Shown here in pieces: positions 1 to 9,739 of a stretch of DNA of 29,621 nt. Numbering within the stretch: position 1 is the first letter of the stretch; each line of letters begins with the position of its first letter. A program made the position numbers and the translations under genes. The stretch comes from Saccoglossus kowalevskii (lineage: Eukaryota; Hemichordata; Enteropneusta; Harrimaniidae). Below the pieces are notes generated by a model that searched no databases, was not told where the DNA came from, and saw nothing but the letters and a program-made list of their open reading frames with translations. The DNA is taken from assembly GCF_000003605.2 (NCBI RefSeq), contig NW_003111480.1:93808-123428 (forward strand), read 5' to 3'.

Positions 1-261
1 ATCACGTGTTGCGTTCGTAGTACTCCGACTGAATATATAATTAGTCTGGGGTTCATTGCAAATATGACTACTGCCTTACGGGTACTACTAGTGAACGCAT
101 ATGGAAGTATTTCCAGTCCAGAGGGTAAAATAACATAATAGTATAGCCGTCAATGGCTGTTTTGGGGATGATTGCACACGTACTTGATTAATACGTATTT
201 GAACGCGTGAGCCGTATTATTTAGTAAAGGAACCCGACCCAGTTTACGCCGCATACGTGAC

Positions 262-717
262 GTGACAGCCGCCAGTGTGCACGGATACAACTGGGTAGAA
301 GCTTCCTCGACAACGTTAGTCGAAAACCCGTGCCCGGAGATATATTGGTGCGGGAAATTTTGCCCACATTACTCACAGAAATACAGAAATTTAGAAAAGA
401 GCACACTTACCATTCTGCCTAAACTCCGGAAGTACAAGCGCATAACGAGAGCGTGGGTTGGTTGCACCCCTAAGCGAAGGTTAAAATGCAATACGGCTGT
501 CTTCAATGTAATGTCCCCATCAATATATTCCGCGGGAAGGGTAGTGCGGCCGTGGAAACTTACCTACTTATCCCATTACTCACCTACTTACTACCTACTT
601 ACCCCATTGTACCATGATTTTGAGCTAGTGTATATTAATACGGGCTGGGTTTCTGTTGAAAATTTTCTCAAATTTCCTGATTGTAACCAAAAATGGGTGC
701 TGCATATTTATAAATAA
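262..717 (+). CDS. Long open frame of doubtful reality (151 codons)
   Basis: The longest open frame in the left 3.9 kb, rich in Tyr, Trp and Cys, with no recognisable domain and a CTTACCTACTTA-type repeat inside (about 559-603). It starts at an ATG-less GTG-like context and ends just before the element at 721. A chance frame of this length is expected about once in a window this size. Confidence 0.12.
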   Translation: MTAASVHGYNWVEASSTTLVENPCPEIYWCGKFCPHYSQKYRNLEKSTLTILPKLRKYKRITRAWVGCTPKRRLKCNTAVFNVMSPSIYSAGRVVRPWKLTYLSHYSPTYYLLTPLYHDFELVYINTGWVSVENFLKFPDCNQKWVLHIYK

Positions 718-720
718 TAC

Positions 721-1129
721 CAGAGGTACATTACTTGGGGTTTGTAACTACGGTGACATGATACCAAGATCCCGTCACAATCTCGCTCTCGCATAAGCGT
801 TCCAACTCAAAAAAATGCAAATGCGAATGCGCATGCCCGAGGTAACTAGGATACTGGGATGTCCAGGTGGACCAAAATAGCTGCCCACGATATGACGGAT
901 TACGAGAACTATATTTTCTGTACATTTTCGATGTATTACATTTTTCACTATGATAGTGACAAGAAAAGTTTTATTTTTTCATTACAAACCTTGAACATTG
1001 ATATGTGTCATGTCAGAAGGTCGTAGCCTCAGTCTCGCTATCTACGAGAAGAGACTTGAATGGGATCTTGACACATGATGTCACCATACAGTACTATGCG
1101 AGTTGCAAACCCCAAGTAATGTACCTCTG
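721..1129. mobile_element. 409 bp non-autonomous DNA transposon, 29 bp inverted ends, 7 bp target duplication
   Basis: The left end 721-749 (cagaggtacattacttgggg and on) is the reverse complement of 1101-1129 with one mismatch in 29 bases. ATAATAC flanks both sides (714-720 and 1130-1136). There is no coding capacity, so it is a MITE. The CAGAGG ends resemble hAT elements, but hAT usually duplicates 8 bp; Dada-type and some P-type elements give 7, so the superfamily is left open. Confidence 0.85.
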
Positions 1130-1136
1130 ATAATAC

Positions 1137-2302
1137 AAGTTATCCCAGGGCAACAGCCTGAGAGGAAATTGACTACAAAGTCCCATAAATGGTAATTTAG
1201 CGTGTCCGTGCACACATGCGTGCAAATGTGACATCAGTAATTACTACAATGCTGTTAGCCCGTGTATTTACATTGAGAATTGACGGCCCTGTAATAACGA
1301 GCACCCACACAATCACAGATCTGTACAGAGTGTTACACCGCCGTTAGATTGTGCTCAACCTCTGGTTTATAAAGGTTTTTTTCATGACCTTTGGGTGGTG
1401 AATGATATGAAGAACTTCACTTTCGTGGAAATATAGAAGGTGCATAATGCCTGGACTGTAATATATAAGAATCGTTCAGCTGGTAACCGTGACTCACATA
1501 ATATAGTTAGTGAGTTGTGTTGTGAAAAAGCCGCCCCATACTTAAAACATAATTACAGAATATGCCCGAAAATGTTAACCTGCACCACCCCCGTAGAAGT
1601 GTTGGCTCCCCCCTTTAAAATAAGAAGTGGGTTTCTTTTTTTATTTAAATTAACTCGAACAATTTAGCATTCCATACAGCTCTTATTCCAAAGTTCAAGC
1701 GGTGTATTAAGAGTACCTAACTTTGTTAATAGAAATATGCAATAGTGTCTCCGCAGTGTCGACTTAAAAAAAAAACGAAGAAAGGGCGGGTGGGGGTAAT
1801 CAGAGTCACGGTGTATAGAACGGTTTATGTTATTTTACCCAGTTACTTTATTGTCAATTTTGCAAACTGATTGTTGTGTAAATCTTTCGTTGTACCTTGT
1901 TGTGGTACCACTGTTGGAGGCACCACTGAGATTCGGAGTCTGCTACCGGAGTGGCCGCCTGAGAGTACACGTCATGCACGGCATGACCGGACTGAACGCA
2001 GTCTCCGCAATCATTCATGAATCTGGGACAACTGATATCGTCACGTGATTGCGATATATGTTGCCAGGGTAACTGCGCCATCTTGTTTTTTGCTAAGGTC
2101 TGCGACTACCTCTACCTTATTATATAATCGAGACGCGACATTTGTTTTCACAGTAGCTCTGCAAATTATACTACAATTATTGTTAACACGTGATTACATA
2201 TCCACAAGTGACAGGGCAAGGGTGAATAAGGTGGGTATGTGGCGTTTCGTCGACTCTATGATATACTTTCACTTTTACGACTGCTGTGAGTGCGTATTGC
2301 GT
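1137..2302. other. No gene seen
   Basis: AT-rich with short chance frames only; an A-run and G-rich patch at 1766-1797. Confidence 0.5.
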
Positions 2303-2309
2303 GCATAAC

Positions 2310-2339
2310 CACAGTCCCACAATGTGGAGGGCGACTGTG
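2310..2339. mobile_element. 30 bp miniature foldback, CACAGTC ends, 7 bp target duplication
   Basis: CACAGTCCC...GACTGTG lies between two copies of GCATAAC (2303-2309 and 2340-2346). It has the same ends and duplication length as the 35 bp element at 13286. Confidence 0.6.
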
Positions 2340-2346
2340 GCATAAC

Positions 2347-3901
2347 GTATTCTCTATTCAATCAATATTATTGACGAATGATTAATATTAGTAATTCAAT
2401 AGACCCAACTCGATGTTGGTTTACCACGTCACGTCAGTTGTATCGGCCATGTTCACTATGATCCCAGACGACTATAGTATAACATACTGCGGTGGTCGTA
2501 CGCTACGTGAAAAGAACTAAAGTATTTTCAAAACATAAGAACAACGTACTAGCTAGACATTTACCAAGAGTTGTCGTATTACGTGTTAATCCATGTCAAA
2601 CATGTACTTATAGTACTTGTAGAGACAGATAGTCGCTGCGTTTAATTTCAGCGGATTTGGTGTTGCTGTGATATTAACTTGTTTTTAAATCCACTGGTTT
2701 ATGAATCAAACATTTTTATATTATAAAATTTGCATACTCACTGGGTTTTAATTTAGCGTAATTAGCGCTCATCGAAAATATAAACCCAGGTAGCATTTGA
2801 GCAGTATATTGTAAGAAGTACCCGAGTCTACAATGTAATTGTATATGTGCTTCTGGCTACCGTGTTGTGGTCATAAATGTCAAGGTAAACTAAAAGTGTT
2901 ACTTATGTGCGTTCACTGAGAGCAGTCACTTTGGGATTGGTCTGTACCACTATCCATGTGAAAGCACAGAAAGGAAGTTGGTAGTCAACTACGCGAAGGG
3001 TACTGATCGAAAAGGCTGTCGCTTTACGAAGAATCATATACAAACTGGAATGCATGTCGGTCCGATGAATAGACGTTATAACTGGTTTTAAATGGTGACC
3101 TCGATGTAGGTCATAACAAAACAAAGAATGTGCGACGACAATGTAAATAGGTCGAACGTCCTTTTTTCAGCTTTAAGTAACAAATACTTGCTGTAATAGT
3201 AACCTATGGAAAATTAAACGAAATTAATGATATACACATTTATATATCTATTGTTAATTTGCTTCTATCACAAACTTTTTTAATGGTTGGTCTTATCTGC
3301 AATGGAAACTATTAGAATGTGTATAAGTAAAGTGGGATTCTTAATGCGCAGTTAGCGCATAGTGGCATTGCGTGCCTTGTGTGACATGACGACGACAACG
3401 CAATACAAAATGTTCATGTGTTTCTTGGCAAAAAAAAAAAAAAAACACTCAGAGAAAGTGACCAAACAACCCCGTGTTGACTGATTCACAATAAAAAATC
3501 TAAATATAGTGACGTACTAATAACAATGGATATCAGTCATTAGACTGGCCCAGCCGTGTAAATTTCATTTTTGTATATGATAATTCTTACTTTTTAAAAT
3601 CTTGGTCCAACACGAAATTTCGCGTCAGAACCAGATATTATACAAATTCGTTCAGTTTTAAAGAAATGTATCACATAAAACAATGAAATTTCCCTTTTAA
3701 CCGACCAAAGCCCCCTTTTTCCGGATAATTTTAGCTCAAAAAAAGATTCAATTTGGTCATGACGGTGGCTCATACATGAATTCAAGTTGAAGTCCCATGG
3801 GTCGGGGTCAGGTACCATATTATTTACGAGTCAGTCAGGCCGAACACGTTGATATAATGAATGATGAATACAAACGATGTTATATGTTGATATTATTTTA
3901 G
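2347..3901. other. No gene seen upstream of the TIR exon
   Basis: Presumably holds the promoter and any leader exon of the TIR-SAM-Tudor gene, but no TATA box or donor could be fixed. A small hairpin (atgcgcagttagcgcat) lies at 3344-3360. Confidence 0.45.
3430..3445. repeat. Poly-A run
   Basis: About 16 A after cttggc. No retroelement body is recognised upstream, so it is probably a simple repeat. Confidence 0.7.
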
Positions 3902-4035
3902 CAAGATGACGGATTCCGATGAAATGCACGTTATGATATCTTATAACTGGGACCACCAACCATTAGCAATGCGGATCAAAGTTGAACTTGAAAAGAAAGG
4001 TTACAAGACGTGGATTGACCTGGATAACATGTCAG
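3902..4035 (+). CDS. Exon 1: TIR domain, N-terminal part
   Basis: The acceptor tattattttag precedes CAAG-ATG, and the donor is CAG|GTATAG. It encodes 43 residues plus one base (phase 1). HVMISYNWD is the TIR beta-A motif and GYKTWIDLDNMSG the beta-B/BB-loop region of animal TIR_2-type domains. Confidence 0.85.
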
Positions 4036-7000
4036 GTATAGTACCCGGATGCTGACGTCATACAATTACGATACAACCAATGTTCACTTGTGTCCTATAG
4101 GGACGATACGAATAACTATGAATATTTGATGTGTTATTGTTTTTATAATAATTTATTTTATTTATAATTTATATCCAAATACGTTATCTTGACCCCAAAT
4201 ATAAAGTTCGGCGCTCTATGGCACAATCAACTATATGAACAACAAGCAGCCCATGCGCTGTGTATTACTGGTACGTACTTGGACTTCCAAGTGCATATGA
4301 TACTGAATCCAACAAGCTTATCAGCACATGCGCTGTGCATTACTGGTACGTACTTGGTATTCCAAATGCGTATGCTACTGGATCCAACAAATAGCAAATG
4401 CGCTGTGCATTACTGGTACGTACCTGGAATTTCAAGTGCGTATGCTACTGGGTCCAACAAACAACACATGTTCTGTGCATTATTGGTACGTACTTGGTAT
4501 ACTAAGATCAGATCAAATCAGAAATACTATGTTTTTGTTTTCTATAATACAACTTTATATTTGAAAATTAGCTATAAGAACGACTTTTTATTTAATCTGA
4601 TCGCCAAAATCTGTCTTTGATTTTAACTTAGGGAAACAAAATATGTGATCTGATTTGAGTTTATTTATCTAATACATCATGTAGTATCCGGTAACCAGAA
4701 ATATCATGTTTATCTCTGAAATGTTTTCTTCATTGGTTGAATAACTTAAACACAGTAAACACTAAAAACAGGGTCATATGTTAGATCACATTGTGGCGTA
4801 TATAATTGTTAATGCTATACTAATTATTATTGCAACAAATACCCAAATTCATCCACATAGTTGTCTTTCTAAAATTCCTACGAAAACTAAAATACAACTG
4901 TATATCCCCATGTAGGAAATATAAACCGAGCAATGGCAGAAGGTGTAGAGGGCGCATGCGCTATGCTGATGTGTGTGACGCAATCATATAAAAAATCATT
5001 TAACTGTGAGAAGGAAGCAGGATATGCAGATTCCTTACGTAAACCCATAGTACCGCTGAGACTAGAACCCGGATGTAAATTTGGTAAGTATGTGCAGTAT
5101 ACTATAAAGTTATGCGTCATGGAGTATTTATTATTCAAGTTATAATTTTATTTTATTTTTGTTGTTGGATGTTTCAACTATTTTTATTTGTAGATGGCTG
5201 GGTTGGTCCCATAGTTGGAAGTCGATTATATTTTGATTTTTCCAATAAAAATGAGTTTACTGAAAAGATCGAAGCACTGGACGCTGAGCTGGCTTTGAAT
5301 GGAATAAAGGAGAAGGCGAAATATCGAGAGCCCCAATTAGGTAATACCCTTCTCCGTACTGTTGATATTTTATAATTTATGAAAATTTATTTTAAATAAT
5401 AATAATACATGGCCCGAAAAACTTTCAATATCACACATTCAGGTCCGCTTGTATTGGGTATTATGTTAAATTTAAGATAGTGTTCGAAAATAAAATAGGA
5501 CGCCCTCCAAATGTTTAGTAAAATGCATTTTTACCATCTTGATCTTCCAGCATTTCTTGAATATGACGTCGACGACCTGGCAAAATGGCTGCGCCATCTC
5601 AAAATCGACACCGTCACTGTGAACATATTCAAAGACAATTGCGTCACTGGTAAAGATTTGTCAGAACTTTCGAAAGAGGAATTAATCGGCGAGGATTTCA
5701 AAATCAGGCCGTTCGTAGCTACCAAGATTCTGCGCAACCGAGACGAAGCAATGGGGATGCTTCCACTAAACATAACAGCCAGGTGTAGTACGCCGTCTCA
5801 AATGGGCAAGTCCATGCCGGCTGACAGCGCTGGGACAAGTAAAAGAGAGGCTGCAACCAGAAAAGACAAACTCGCCGCAACCACCACACATACCGTGACA
5901 GTTCCTAAAACTCCCTCTACAAAGGAAGGTATTACAACATAATTTGGTGACTCATCCTTGTCAACATACCTTAGACACATATAGCCACTGAGATTTCATA
6001 TTTCATCCATTGTTTCCCGTCATACTGTTTCAAATGTCTCGTCCACTTTATTTTTTTCATTTGGTAACTCGTATATTACCCGCATCTCCGTTGCGGCGTG
6101 CATGTAAATGCCACACTCTTACGTCCTCAGCTGTAAAACTATCTGAAACAAACTGTACGCGTGCATGTAAATGACACACTCTTACGTCCTCAGCTGTAAA
6201 ACTATCTGAAACAAACTGTAACGTACGTCTCTCATTTCAGCCATTGCCGCGGCCTCCAAGTATAAAAAGGGCGATGCTTGTGAAGTGTACTGGTCGTCGT
6301 CATGGTTCCCATCGGTAGTTGTACAAACAGGACCTAGATATGCATTTAAGGTAAAAGGTGGTTCATGATTTCCGTTGGAGTCAAGGTTTACCTACATCAG
6401 ATAAAATATGAGCGTTTTTGTCCTTCTTACAAGATGGTTTCATTCAATTTATCGTAAATTCCATTGATTTTTACAACTTGCCAGATCAACTATGATGGCT
6501 ATGACAGTTCTAGCGATGAAAAGGTTGATGTAGACGATTGCAGATGGAAAGATAAGTCAAAAATTAAAAACCCAGAAAAGGTAAGTATAATGATTTGTAT
6601 GAATAATAACCCAATTTGGGAAAACTGTTTGATAGAATTTGTAACTTTTTTTGATGAGCAGATTATGCAATGTACTTATATATGAGTCGTTCTGTGGCTC
6701 CACGCGATGTGTACTGCGAACAATATGTCGCACTAAGGGTGAATACTACCTCTGAAATTTTGTTCTGCTTTTAATTAGAAAACGAATACAAATCTCGATT
6801 TGTGTGTAAGCTATGTATGGATTCGCCCTCATAAAAACGTCATTACACGTTAGCTGTGTATTTCTCGATGCAGGCAAATGGCGGTGGTCGTCGCGCCACG
6901 CATGCGCAAGATATGTGTCTCATATGAACAAAGAAGGGGACTTTGACTATGAGCGCAGACTGACGAGTACAAACTAAGACGTTACCAAACTTCAACTAGA

Positions 7001-9590
7001 TATTTTTTTTTGATGATTGGTAGGTTTCGAAGGATTCAAAACTCGTAATCTGATTTCCGCAGAAGAGCGCATTGAACTATGGGAAAATCAATGTTTATAA
7101 ACACAAATGTCGCAAATGTCGCACGCGTCATCTCGACCACCATCGCCATCCACTAATAATTTGCAAACAACTAATAGCACTGTGTTTATGTTAGTTCCAA
7201 CTGATATAGTACATTGTCGAGCTAAAGCCGCATGACTGTAAATACCCCCTCGACATTCGCCCCGATACGTACGTAATAACCTATTATACCAAATATTATA
7301 CCAGTCAATCAATGCGCTATGTTTGTATTCTCAGGTGAAAGTCGGCGATAAACTGGAGGTGAGGTCAGGAAGTACCTGGTATGACGCGTCGATTGTAGAT
7401 ATATTACTCGCAGTATGCCAGATACGATACGATGGTTACGGTTCAGAATGGGACACGTGGGTACTACCTGATGAAATAAGGAAGACACGTGCACCCGACT
7501 CGACCGCCAGTGTGGGATCTAAATACGTCTATAAAGTTAACGACAGGGTTAAGATTTGTTGGGCTAATTCGTGGTATACTGGATATGTACTGGAAGAAGG
7601 ACCACACGTTTCATTCAAGGTAAATGTACGCTTACATTCACGTATTTGTGGGTTGGTTTGACACGGGATGCTGGCCTAGAATCTATGCCACATAGTGTCC
7701 AGATACGGTGCTAGTAATGTCTCTCAGTAGATTTGATGAATAAATATGAATAAAAATGTAGACATTGAAGATCGCGTGATGATTGGTAATTCGCCGCGTA
7801 AGCTGATCAATCATGATAAGTATTGAGTTTTTTTTTCTTGAAACATTTATGACGTCACACAGTATGCATAAATAACGAATGCAGCTCTGCGTATAAGTAG
7901 AACACCGTATAAAGGAATTGTGTAGAGATTTTGCTTCTTTTTAACCAACACAAAAACAGACATACCAGTAAATACCGAATGAAATGACATAATCCATGAT
8001 CTTAGTGGTTGCCCAACATACCGCCTGTCCAATATTGATTGAAACATGTAATTATTTTTAATGTTGTCTGATAACTTTAGGCATTTCTGAGTATATTAGA
8101 ATAGTTTTAATGATTTATTGTAAATGGTGAATAACGTTTTAGCTGCAGACATGGCAGTGTGTGTTATCTAAATAATACGAGTACCTGTACCATAATCCTC
8201 AGTCGATAAGAGGGACTAAGCTTTATTCTTCTGGTTTTTTATTATAGATACACAGTATCTACACTAGCCCACGTTGATCTCGGCCAGTTAGCGTGAGACT
8301 GTGAATCACTGACTGTGCAGTAGCCGAGCTATGCGAACACATCTTTTTTCGCGCCCTCTATTGACGAAGCTTTTCCATGACGCAAATTGATGACACTAAG
8401 AGCGTTCAGTGCGTCGATATCGTTTTTATCTGTCAATGAACATTGTTTTTTTGAGATATTTTACCTAATTTCAGAAAACTACAAAACCTAACACATTTGT
8501 CAGGTTGAACGACATTGACTTCTTCCATGTGCGTCATTTTGACATCACTGAAATATCTTGTCACTAGAGGGTGCGATTTAAAGATGGTGTATGGTATGGC
8601 TTATATTGTATATTCGCAATCTTAATAACCCCTTTCGTTCTACATTGCATAACAGATACACTACAATGGTTGGAACAACTCCTATGACGAGAGTGTAGAT
8701 CTGTCAGTGTGTAAGCGCAGCAATGGAATCGCGATTAAAAGCGAGAACGAGGTCAGTGAACGTTATTGCACAACAAGGAAGATATGTAACGAACTTTCAG
8801 TAATATACCTTCAAAGTGACACATCAATCAGAGTGAATGATGAATAAATATTAATTTCTAATATTATATAATATATATATATATAAGTAAGACATAAGAC
8901 AACTATCAGTCGTATATCAAAGACGTGGGGGTATATTGGCGATTGGATTGGAAACCCAATTGCAGTACGAAACCACTAAAGTAAACATCATAATGTATAC
9001 TCTGTCTCGGGTTTCTCCTATAAAACACTTCCTGTCCAGTATCGTGGTGTATGACTTTTAGAGGTCACATGTGAAGAACATAACAACAAACGGGGGGGGG
9101 GGGGGCTCGTAATGATGATATTGCAATCCCGGGAATCACCAGTTAAAGCGGGGGAGTCGTCACCTGCGCATGCGTCAAATGGCCATAGCGTGTCAATGTT
9201 TACAAACAAGCGTCTACCCATGCGTTTTAGCCGTGTGTGTTATTGTCGCTTGAAACTCAATTTCCGCGCTTGTGCAGGTGACAACCCTCCCACTTTAAAA
9301 TATCGACATTGAGGAGGCTAAGTGGCTCAAATGTTTACATTCCGCTAAAATTGACAGGACAGGGAATGGTTGTTCCCCTCCCACCAGGAACCTTCCGTTT
9401 AACACATGGTCACATACGTATTTACAGGTGAACGAAGGCGACAAACTACAGGTGTTATGGGGCGGTACCTGGTACGAAAGCCACTGTTCTCAAAATCATG
9501 ACTTCCGTGTGCAAAGTTCGCTACGATTCTTATGGGCCAAGCTGGGACACCTGGTGTACTGCAGATGAAGTGAAACCTGCAAGTAACTGA
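3902..9590 (+). CDS. TIR-SAM-tandem Tudor-knot protein, nine exons, last exon frame-broken
   Basis: Exons: 3902-4035 (ATG 3906), 4916-5083, 5194-5340, 5551-5928, 6241-6350, 6485-6580, 7335-7619, 8656-8751, 9428 to stop. Every junction is GT..AG and the phases (1,1,1,1,0,0,0,0) join without a stop, giving 516 residues to the in-frame TGA at 9566-9568. Domains: TIR about 7-148 (HVMISYNWD, GYKTWID, NCEKEAGYA, GWVGPIVG), SAM about 150-217, Ser/Thr/Lys-rich linker 218-274, then four Tudor-knot or chromo-barrel-like modules from 275 to the end. No signal peptide or membrane segment is seen, so it is probably intracellular. Family knowledge: TIR domains mediate signalling assembly or cleave NAD+; SAM domains oligomerise; Tudor-like barrels bind methylated residues or nucleic acid. 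The joint function is inference. The start is provisional, because the first exon begins at an acceptor only 4 bases before the ATG, so an upstream leader or coding exon is likely. AATAAA lies at 9740 and 9802. Confidence 0.85.
4252..4500. repeat. 70-75 bp minisatellite, four copies, in TIR-gene intron 1
   Basis: Units start at about 4252, 4327, 4397 and 4467, each with GCGCTGTGCATTACTGGTAC-like sequence followed by ccaacaa. The unit length is not a multiple of three, so the frames open through it are repeat artefacts. Confidence 0.88.
4916..5083 (+). CDS. Exon 2: TIR domain, central part with candidate catalytic Glu
   Basis: The acceptor is ccatgtag|GA and the donor TTTG|GTAAGT, phase 1 at both ends. 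The reading NINRAMAEGVEGA is followed by a hydrophobic strand, then NCEKEAGYADSLRKPIVPL. The Glu in KEAGYA (residue about 77) aligns by eye with the catalytic Glu of SARM1-type TIR NADases. Confidence 0.87.
5194..5340 (+). CDS. Exon 3: TIR domain, C-terminal part
   Basis: The acceptor is tttatttgtag|AT and the donor TTAG|GTAATA. It encodes DGWVGPIVGSRLYFDF and then a charged helix, which is how animal TIR domains of this type usually end. Phase 1 at both ends. Confidence 0.85.
5551..5928 (+). CDS. Exon 4: SAM domain plus Ser/Thr/Lys-rich linker
   Basis: The acceptor has a good pyrimidine tract (gatcttccag|CA); the donor is GAAG|GTATTA. Residues DVDDLAKWLRHLKI, then FKDNCVTGKDLSELSKEEL, then KIRPFVATKIL give the five-helix SAM pattern (DV..WL..L, G..L..L..E.L, KIL). 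The last roughly 55 residues are a low-complexity, presumably disordered linker. Upstream in-frame codons to an ATG at 5511 exist, but the acceptor and phase favour a start at 5551. Confidence 0.88.
6096..6220. repeat. 63 bp tandem duplication directly upstream of exon 5
   Basis: Two near-identical copies (6096-6158 and 6159-6220), each containing acgtcctcagctgtaaaact. The array ends 20 bases before the splice acceptor at 6240. Each copy contains a CCTCAG acceptor-like site. Confidence 0.9.
6241..6350 (+). CDS. Exon 5: Tudor-like module A1, first half
   Basis: The acceptor is ctctcatttcag|CC and the donor TTTAAG|GTAAAA, entering in phase 1 and leaving in phase 0. YKKGDACEVYWSSSWFPSVV is the first two strands of a Tudor-knot or agenet-like barrel (G-D-x-x-x-V-x-W..W). 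It is split from its second half at the same place as module A2. Confidence 0.82.
6485..6580 (+). CDS. Exon 6: Tudor-like module A1, second half
   Basis: The exon is exactly 32 codons, phase 0/0, with acceptor cttgccag|ATC and donor GAAAAG|GTAAGT. INYDGYDSSSDEKVDVDDC matches the Y-x-G-[YW]-x-x-x-x-D-E core of Tudor-knot domains. It has the same length and phase as exon 8. Confidence 0.83.
6878..7149. mobile_element. 272 bp foldback element (GGTCGTCGC family) in intron 6
   Basis: The ends atggcggtggtcgtcgcg and cgaccaccatcgccat are imperfect inverted repeats. The interior (ctttgacta..., gagtacaaact, gggaaaatcaatgtttat, acacaaatgtcg) matches the element at 24326-24613. No TTAA is left at its borders, so it is an older copy. 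Confidence 0.72.
7335..7619 (+). CDS. Exon 7: module B1 and first half of module A2
   Basis: The acceptor is gtattctcag|GTG and the donor TTCAAG|GTAAAT; 95 codons, phase 0/0. The B1 reading is VGDKLEVRSGSTWYDASIVD followed by YDGYGSEWDTWVLPDEIR, a near-canonical Tudor-knot (chromo barrel) motif. It continues after a short linker into NDRVKICWANSWYTGYVLEE, the first half of A2. The B module is unsplit, unlike A. Confidence 0.88.
8340..8585. mobile_element. About 245 bp foldback element, ATCTTT-CGCNCCCTCTA ends
   Basis: Left atcttttttcgcgccctcta and the reverse complement of 8560-8585 (atctttaaatcgcaccctct) share about 25 positions. No clear target duplication. Lies in the intron before exon 8. 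Confidence 0.55.
8656..8751 (+). CDS. Exon 8: Tudor-like module A2, second half
   Basis: Acceptor tgcataacag|ATA, donor GAACGAG|GTCAGT; exactly 32 codons, phase 0/0. IHYNGWNNSYDESVDLSVC aligns with exon 6 (INYDGYDSSSDEKVDVDDC). Confidence 0.83.
8866..8886. repeat. AT microsatellite
   Basis: About 20 bases of alternating AT in the intron after exon 8. Confidence 0.85.
9092..9105. repeat. 14-base G run
   Basis: An uninterrupted run of 14 G in the last intron of the TIR gene, able to support G-quadruplex pairing and prone to length error. Confidence 0.9.
9147..9294. mobile_element. 148 bp TTAA-flanked MITE, AGYGGGRGRGTYGTCACCTG ends
   Basis: Inverted ends of about 28 bases with roughly six mismatches, between TTAA at 9143-9146 and 9295-9298. 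Lies in the last intron of the TIR gene. The ends resemble the GGTCGTCGC family and probably share its transposase. Confidence 0.75.
9428..9590 (+). pseudogene. Exon 9: module B2, interrupted by a one-base frame shift
   Basis: The acceptor is cgtatttacag|GTG. The first 18 codons (NEGDKLQVLWGGTWYES) match module B1. At 9481-9482 the homology moves to the +1 frame, where RYDSYGPSWDTW and a stop at 9588-9590 are found. The open frame instead runs 29 codons of unrelated residues to a TGA at 9566-9568. One extra C in the run at 9481-9482 explains this. It may be a sequencing or assembly error, an allele, or a real truncation of the last barrel; the rest of the gene looks intact. Confidence 0.7.
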
Positions 9591-9739
9591 TTATTGGAAA
9601 TGTAACCCGGATCACAGTCCCTCTACACTGAGCATTAGTCACTTCATATTGTTCTCCCCACTCCGGACGGCCGCGTCTTGGACTCAGAATTTCCGACCAG
9701 GAGAAGAAGTTATCAACCGACACTACTCTATTTGTTTAT

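Noticed and set aside
2310-2339. Reading the 30 bp stem as a transcription terminator
   Set aside because: Eukaryotic context, and the flanking 7 bp direct repeats explain it better as an insertion.
3594-3818. 74-codon minus-strand frame upstream of the TIR exon
   Set aside because: No domain, no splice context; alternative frames equally open.
4189-4620. 143-codon open frame across the minisatellite
   Set aside because: It is made of the 70 bp repeat read in successive frames, lies in an intron, and has no domain.
9018-9312. Open frames on both strands over the 9147-9294 region
   Set aside because: They are produced by the MITE's inverted repeats.
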